Positions 5,340 through 8,832 of a stretch of DNA of 8,832 nt are shown here, piece by piece. Under the pieces are notes generated by a model. It made no database searches. It worked only from the letters and a program-made list of their open reading frames with translations, and was not told the origin of the DNA. Position numbers and translations under genes: made by a program. The stretch comes from JAGQTE01 sp964648005 (GTDB lineage Bacteria; Actinomycetota; Acidimicrobiia; Acidimicrobiales; Acidimicrobilacustridaceae). The stretch lies in contig CAZYKR010000190.1 in assembly GCA_964648005.1 (NCBI GenBank), positions 1 to 8,832 on the forward strand, read 5' to 3'. Numbering within the stretch: position 1 is the first letter of the stretch; every line of letters begins with the position of its first letter.

Positions 5340-6172
5340 GCAGCGCGCGGGCATCCGCCCACGTTCCGGCGCGGGCGGTCGATGCGGCGTTGGACCGACT
5401 CGCCGGCGAGCTGGTGGCGCTCGATCGTGTGGTCGTGGCCTTCAGCGGCGGCGTGGACTCGGCGCTCGTCGCCCACCAGGCGCATGCCGTGCTCGGCTCC
5501 GATGCGCTGGCGGTCACGGCGGTGTCCCCCTCGCTGGCGGCCGCCGAGCGCGCCGGCTGCGCCGAGCTCGCCGCGGCGTGGGGTCTGGCCTGGCAGGAGG
5601 CGACGACCGACGAGCTGGCCGATCCGCGCTACCAGGCCAACACCGGCGATCGCTGCTACTGGTGCAAGTCGGCCTTGATGGATGTGCTGGTCCCGGTGGC
5701 CGCAACCCGGCGCGCCACGATCGTGCTCGGCGTCAACCTCGACGACCTCGACGATCACCGCCCGGGCCAGGACGCCGCCGCTGGTCGGGGTGCGGTGTTC
5801 CCCCTCGTCGACGCCGGGTTCGACAAGGCGCTGGTGCGGGCGGCGGCCCGGCGGCTGGGGCTCGAGGTGTGGGACAAGCCGGCGGCACCGTGCCTGGCGT
5901 CCCGCCTGCCGTATGGCACCGAGGTCACGCGCGACGCGCTGGCACAGGTCGAACGCGCCGAGGCGGCGGTGCGGGCGCTGGGGATCACCGACCTGCGCGT
6001 GCGTCACTACGGCGCCCGGGCGCGCGTGGAGTTGCCGCTCGACGTGCTCGACGGGTTCGAGCCGAGCGAGCGGGCCGCGGTGGTCGATGCCGTGTGCTCG
6101 GCGGGCTTCACCGAGGTCGACCTCGACCCCGCCGGTCTGCGTTCCGGCAACCTGAACCTCGCGCTGCGCTGA
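5336..6172 (+). CDS. larE: LarE, ATP-dependent sulfur transferase (nickel-pincer cofactor synthesis)
   Basis: Role (known): LarE adenylates the carboxylates of P2CMN and replaces them with thiocarboxylates, giving P2TMN, into which LarC inserts nickel; the cofactor serves lactate racemase and related enzymes. Seen: 278 residues, the family's usual length. The PP-loop is SGGVDS (37-42). RCYWCKSALM gives Cys107 and Cys110, PCLASRLPYG gives Cys186 (place of the sacrificial Cys176 in L. plantarum LarE), and the C-terminus has GLRSGNLN. Three Cys match the LarE class reported to carry a [4Fe-4S] cluster that could transfer sulfur catalytically. Start: GTG 5336 overlaps the hemQ stop by 4 bases (GTGA), implying translational coupling. 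No larA, larB or larC is in the window, so its target could be a nickel-pincer enzyme elsewhere or another acceptor. Gene family is certain; the exact product is inferred. Confidence 0.92.
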   Translation: MSSARASAHVPARAVDAALDRLAGELVALDRVVVAFSGGVDSALVAHQAHAVLGSDALAVTAVSPSLAAAERAGCAELAAAWGLAWQEATTDELADPRYQANTGDRCYWCKSALMDVLVPVAATRRATIVLGVNLDDLDDHRPGQDAAAGRGAVFPLVDAGFDKALVRAAARRLGLEVWDKPAAPCLASRLPYGTEVTRDALAQVERAEAAVRALGITDLRVRHYGARARVELPLDVLDGFEPSERAAVVDAVCSAGFTEVDLDPAGLRSGNLNLALR

Positions 6173-6305
6173 CCGCCGCTCCGGCAGCGATCGAGTGTGC
6201 AGATGCTGTCGACATGGCGCGTGATCTGCCGGGTCGTTCCTGGCACGGTCGTGCCGCCCGCGACCGGACATCGGCCGAGCTGGCACCGGCCCGTTGGTCG
6301 ACGAC

Positions 6306-6349
6306 GCTTGTGGCGCTGAGCCGCGACGTGCCGGCTCAGCGCCACAAGC
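6306..6349. terminator. 18-bp perfect hairpin between convergent genes
   Basis: Arms 6306-6323 and 6332-6349 are perfectly complementary (GCTTGTGGCGCTGAGCC plus one G-C pair) with an 8-nt loop. It sits 29 bp beyond the stop of the minus-strand gene and 133 bp beyond larE, so it probably ends both transcripts. There is no T tract. I see no gene in the rest of 6173-6378. Confidence 0.65.
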
Positions 6350-6378
6350 ACCTGGTGGCGTCGGTGTCTGGGATGAGG

Positions 6379-6996
6379 TCAGTCGCCGAGGCGATCGCGC
6401 AGCCGCTCACGGATGCCGCCGCGTCCGCCCTCCGGGGCCTCGCCGCTGCGGATGCGCTCGATGATGGCGTCGGCCTGCTCCTGGGTGAGCTCGCCGGCCG
6501 CCACCTTGGCCTCGACCCGATCGATGGCGACCTCCTGCCGGGCGGCGGTGAGGTCGTCGACCGAGATGCCGAGGGCGTCGGCCATCGCCTGATCGAACGC
6601 CGCCTTGCGCTCGGTGCGTTGTGCCTGCATCGCCTCGCGGGCCGCCTCGCGCTCCTCGGTGGTGGCGTCGGGGTTGCGCTCGGGGCGGGTCACCTCGCCG
6701 AGCTGCGCCACGACGGCGTCGTGTGCGGTCTCGCGGGCGGCGGTGAGCTCGTCGACCGAGATGCCGAGCTGGGCGGCGAGCGCAGCGGAGATCTCGGTGC
6801 GGCGCGCCTCGCGCTCCTCGGCGGTCGGGCGCTGGTGCTCCGGCGACGGCGACGCCTCGGCGGTGGGCTGCGACGAGCTGGTGCCGGCGTCGTCCTGGGC
6901 GAGGACGGGGGCAGCGGCCACCCCGGCGATGGCCGCCGTGAGCCCTGCCGCTGCCAGCAGACGGGTGGTGGTGCGCGAAGGCTTGCGTGGTTGCAT
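6379..6996 (-). CDS. Small exported protein with internal duplication, function unknown
   Basis: Seen: 205 residues from the ATG at 6996, preceded by GAGGAG at 7 nt. A Sec signal peptide runs from MQPRKPSRTTTR through an Ala-rich core to a likely cut after VLA (31-33). A Ser/Thr/Pro linker follows (about 36-57). The mature part is highly charged, without Cys or Trp, and mostly predicted helix. It contains two related units: TAEEREA (58-64) with LGISVDELTAARE (77-89), and TTEEREA (112-118) with LGISVDDLTAARQ (142-154). The end has AAGELTQEQADAIIERI, a helix pair like those in small actinobacterial exported or SHOCT-like proteins. An upstream in-frame ATG at 7107 would add 37 residues and bury the signal peptide, so I reject it. 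Known: LGIS/T-type repeats are common in exported proteins of actinobacteria; no activity is assigned. It might bind partners or the envelope, which is only a guess. Confidence 0.85.
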   Translation of the reverse strand: MQPRKPSRTTTRLLAAAGLTAAIAGVAAAPVLAQDDAGTSSSQPTAEASPSPEHQRPTAEEREARRTEISAALAAQLGISVDELTAARETAHDAVVAQLGEVTRPERNPDATTEEREAAREAMQAQRTERKAAFDQAMADALGISVDDLTAARQEVAIDRVEAKVAAGELTQEQADAIIERIRSGEAPEGGRGGIRERLRDRLGD

Positions 6997-7003
6997 GGTC
7001 GAA

Positions 7004-7009
7004 CTCCTC
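7004..7009 (-). promoter_or_regulatory. Ribosome binding site of the duplicated-repeat exported protein
   Basis: GAGGAG on the minus strand, 7 nt before the ATG at 6996. It decides the start in favour of the one that exposes the signal peptide. Confidence 0.75.
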
Positions 7010-7099
7010 GTTCGTCGTGGTAGGGGTGCCGGTGCGGCAGGACCCACCATCCGGGGCGTGCCCAAGAACCCTCGAAGGCCCGGGCAAGAGCGGCACAAG

Positions 7100-7175
7100 A
7101 AGTCCATGAGGGAATCGTGAGGTGCCGGGCGCCGGACAAGTCCATGAGGGAATCGTGAGGTGCCGGGCGCCGGAC
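7100..7175. repeat. Perfect 38-bp tandem duplication in a divergent control region
   Basis: 7100-7137 and 7138-7175 are identical over 38 bases, head to tail with no spacer. Each unit begins AAGTCCATGAGGGAATCG and ends GCCGGGCGCCGGAC. Within a unit TGAGG occurs twice, 11 bases apart. The join creates GGACAAGTCC, an inverted repeat absent from a single unit, and on the minus strand TTGTCC, a -35-like hexamer. It lies 103 bp upstream of the ATG at 6996 and 108 bp upstream of the ATG at 7284. It may be a replication-slippage duplication or a doubled operator. Confidence 0.95.
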
Positions 7176-7202
7176 GTAACGAACGTGGGCGCCACCAACT
7201 GA

Positions 7203-7217
7203 GTGAACGCTGTTCAC
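7203..7217. promoter_or_regulatory. 15-bp perfect palindrome, probable repressor operator
   Basis: GTGAAC-GCT-GTTCAC is a perfect inverted repeat with a 3-base centre. Sites of the form TGAAC-N3-GTTCA are a common type of TetR-family operator, and acyl-CoA synthetase genes are frequent TetR targets. It overlaps the -35 position of the promoter for the gene at 7284, which suits repression by blocking polymerase. The regulator is not in the window. Confidence 0.55.
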
Positions 7218-7226
7218 CGGGCGGGC

Positions 7227-7232
7227 TACACT
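7227..7232 (+). promoter_or_regulatory. Candidate -10 element of the acyl-CoA synthetase gene
   Basis: TACACT fits TAnnnT. A -35 17 nt upstream (7204-7209, TGAACG) lies inside the palindrome and matches the consensus at three of six positions. Predicted transcription start is near 7239, giving a leader of about 45 nt. Confidence 0.45.
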
Positions 7233-7269
7233 CCCGGCGTTCGGCCGCCGGCCCCGACGCCGGCTCGAG

Positions 7270-7277
7270 AGGGGGAG
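7270..7277 (+). promoter_or_regulatory. Ribosome binding site of the acyl-CoA synthetase gene
   Basis: AGGGGGAG lies 6 nt before the ATG at 7284 and supports that start. Confidence 0.6.
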
Positions 7278-7283
7278 CGGACG

Positions 7284-8832
7284 ATGGCGCAGCTCATCGC
7301 CGAGATCGCGCAGCGCAAGCCCGAGGTGGCGGCGTTGATCGACGAGCGGGGCGAGACCACGTGGGCGGACCTGAACACGCGGGTCAACCGGCTGATCAGC
7401 GGGCTGCGCGCCGCCGGCCTGGTCGATGGCGACGCCGTGGCCGTCATGTCGGGCAACCGGCGGGAGCTGTTCGAGGTGACCTGCGCCTACGGCCACGGCT
7501 CGTGGATCGGCGTCCCGGTCAACTGGCACTGGTCGGCGGAGGAGCTCGCCTACGTGGTCAACGACGCCGGTGCCAAGGCCCTCATCGTCGAGGACCGTTT
7601 CGCCGAGGTGGCGGTGGCGGCCGCCGAGTCCTTCGACGACTGCCCGGTGCGGGTCGTCATCGGCGACACGGCGCCCGACGGCTGGCGCACCTACGACGTG
7701 CTCCTGGCGGCCGGTGACCCGGCGGAACCGGACGGCCAGCTGATGGGCGGGCCGATGTTCTACACGTCGGGCACGACCGGGTTCCCCAAGGGCGTGCGGT
7801 CGGCGTTGACCTCCACCGGCATCGACGTAGCGGTGCTGTCGCTGATCGCGGGGTCCTTCGCCGGCACGCTGCAGACCCCACCCGACGGCGTGACGCTGCT
7901 CGAGGGTCCGGCCTATCACTCCGCGCAATGGGTGTTCTCGATGTTCCCGCTCTACGGCGCGGCGTCGACCATCGTCATGCGGCACCGGTTCGACCCGGCA
8001 GAGACGCTCGACCTGATCGATCGGTACGGCGTGACCAACATCCACCTCGTGCCCACGCAGTTCATCCGGCTGCTCAAGGTGCCCGACGACGTCCGGGACC
8101 GCTTCGACGGCAGCTCGCTGGAGACCGTGATGCACGGCGCCGCGCCGTGCGCCCCGCAGGTCAAGCGGGACATGCTCGCCTGGTGGGGCCCGGTGGTGAC
8201 CGAGTACTACGGCGGGACCGAGGGCGGGTTCCTGGCCATGATCCCGGGTGACGAGTGGTTGGAACGCCCGGGCAGCCTCGGCCGGGCACTGGACACGGTG
8301 GAGCTGCGCATCCTCGACGACGACGGCGCCGACTGCCCGCCGGGCACGGCCGGACAGATCTGGTTCCGGTCGAAGCTGGGCAACGACTTCGAGTACCACA
8401 ACGCGCCGGACAAGACGGCCTCCGCTCACACGACGGACGGCTTCGGCACGCTCGGCGACATCGGCTACCTCGACGACGACGGCTACCTGTTCATGTCCGA
8501 CCGCAAGATCGACATGATCATCAGCGGCGGCGTGAACATCTACCCGGCCGAGATCGAGGGCGTCCTGGTCACCCACCCGCTGGTGGCCGACGCCGCCGTG
8601 TTCGGCTTCCCCGACGACGACTTCGGCGAGCAGGTCAAGGCGGCGGTCGAGCTGGTCGACGGCGCCGAGGGCTCCGACGCGCTCGCCGAGGAGCTGATCG
8701 CCCACGTGCGCGAGCACCTCGCCGGCTACAAGGCGCCCAAGACGGTCGACTTCTCGGTCGCCCTGCCCCGCACGCCCACCGGCAAGCTCCTCAAGCGCCA
8801 GCTGCGCGACCCCTACTGGGAGGGCTCGGGCC
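7284..8832 (+). CDS. ANL-superfamily acyl-CoA synthetase (FadD-like), 3' end cut by window edge
   Basis: Role (inferred): activates a carboxylic acid, probably a fatty or related acyl chain, to acyl-CoA via an acyl-adenylate; cytoplasmic. Seen: 516 codons with no stop yet, close to a full-length enzyme of about 520-540 residues. The P-loop-like motif is YTSGTTGFPKG (from Tyr160), then YGGTEGG (309-315), GDIGYLDDDGY with Asp392, and the hinge region DRKIDMIISGG (406-416). PRTPTGKLLKRQ near the end carries the catalytic Lys501 of the C-terminal lid. The N-terminus (MAQLIAEIAQRKPEVAALID) matches the usual start of the domain. Start: the ATG has a purine-rich site at 6 nt. Expression is probably controlled by the palindrome over its promoter. 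Chain length or substrate cannot be told from motifs; short-chain, aromatic or sterol side-chain acids are all possible. Confidence 0.93.
   Translation, partial: MAQLIAEIAQRKPEVAALIDERGETTWADLNTRVNRLISGLRAAGLVDGDAVAVMSGNRRELFEVTCAYGHGSWIGVPVNWHWSAEELAYVVNDAGAKALIVEDRFAEVAVAAAESFDDCPVRVVIGDTAPDGWRTYDVLLAAGDPAEPDGQLMGGPMFYTSGTTGFPKGVRSALTSTGIDVAVLSLIAGSFAGTLQTPPDGVTLLEGPAYHSAQWVFSMFPLYGAASTIVMRHRFDPAETLDLIDRYGVTNIHLVPTQFIRLLKVPDDVRDRFDGSSLETVMHGAAPCAPQVKRDMLAWWGPVVTEYYGGTEGGFLAMIPGDEWLERPGSLGRALDTVELRILDDDGADCPPGTAGQIWFRSKLGNDFEYHNAPDKTASAHTTDGFGTLGDIGYLDDDGYLFMSDRKIDMIISGGVNIYPAEIEGVLVTHPLVADAAVFGFPDDDFGEQVKAAVELVDGAEGSDALAEELIAHVREHLAGYKAPKTVDFSVALPRTPTGKLLKRQLRDPYWEGSG

Noticed and set aside
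6242..6255. Small inverted repeat GGCACG-GT-CGTGCC
   Set aside because: The stem is only five pairs with a tight loop, easily expected by chance at this GC content; the 18-bp hairpin nearby explains termination better.
6214..6378. A possible short gene starting at the ATG at 6214
   Set aside because: No ribosome binding site, the frame runs through the 18-bp hairpin and on into sequence antisense to the next gene, and no domain is visible.
5578..7023. A 481-codon open frame on the plus strand
   Set aside because: It overlaps larE out of frame, crosses the terminator hairpin and is antisense to the exported repeat protein; a shadow frame.
7060..7107. ATG at 7107 as the start of the exported repeat protein
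   Set aside because: The extra 37 residues would precede the signal peptide, part of them come from the 38-bp repeat, and a good ribosome binding site serves the ATG at 6996.
7100..7175. CRISPR array
   Set aside because: Only two units, directly joined without a spacer, and no cas genes; it is a tandem duplication.
6690..8717. A 675-codon open frame on the minus strand
   Set aside because: It is antisense to the acyl-CoA synthetase and crosses the divergent control region; the product is His/Arg/Val/Gly-rich with no recognisable domain.

Overview
The window is about 70% G+C with strong third-position GC bias. Its genes (actinobacterial-type FdhD, HemQ and an FdhF/YdeP-like oxidoreductase, plus exported DUF4397-type and Thr/Pro-rich proteins) suggest a high-GC actinomycete, possibly Acidimicrobiia. 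The placement is inferred from protein style only; there is no rRNA marker.

Layout. 1-210 (-): N-terminus of a Tat-exported protein, running off the left edge. 333-1130 (-): fdhD. 1208-3466 (+): a 752-residue molybdopterin oxidoreductase of the FdhF/YdeP family, divergent from fdhD, with a formate dehydrogenase-like Cys-His pair and Arg. 3467-3691: three consecutive hairpins between convergent genes. 3692-4489 (-): an exported DUF4397-type protein. 4490-4652: divergent promoter region with an ECF-sigma-like element. 4653-5339 (+): hemQ/chdC, overlapping by 4 bases larE at 5336-6172 (+). 6173-6378: convergent intergenic region with an 18-bp-arm hairpin. 6379-6996 (-): a small exported protein with an internal duplication. 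6997-7283: divergent control region with a perfect 38-bp tandem duplication and a 15-bp palindrome over a promoter. 7284 to the right edge (+): a nearly complete ANL-family acyl-CoA synthetase.

How the genes fit together. FdhD delivers sulfur to the Mo-bis-MGD cofactor of formate dehydrogenases, so the divergent pair is a coherent unit. No electron-transfer subunit is encoded beside it. HemQ makes haem b from coprohaem. LarE is a sulfur transferase for the nickel-pincer nucleotide, but no larB, larC or larA is visible here. The remaining genes look like independent chromosomal neighbours.

Expression style. fdhD, the oxidoreductase and hemQ each have a TAnnnT hexamer exactly 8 nt before the chosen start codon and no Shine-Dalgarno, which suggests leaderless mRNAs. 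The three exported proteins and the acyl-CoA synthetase have purine-rich ribosome binding sites instead. I see no mobile element, CRISPR array, tRNA or rRNA. I found no convincing new multi-gene system; the most interesting signals are in the intergenic regions and in the hemQ-larE coupling.
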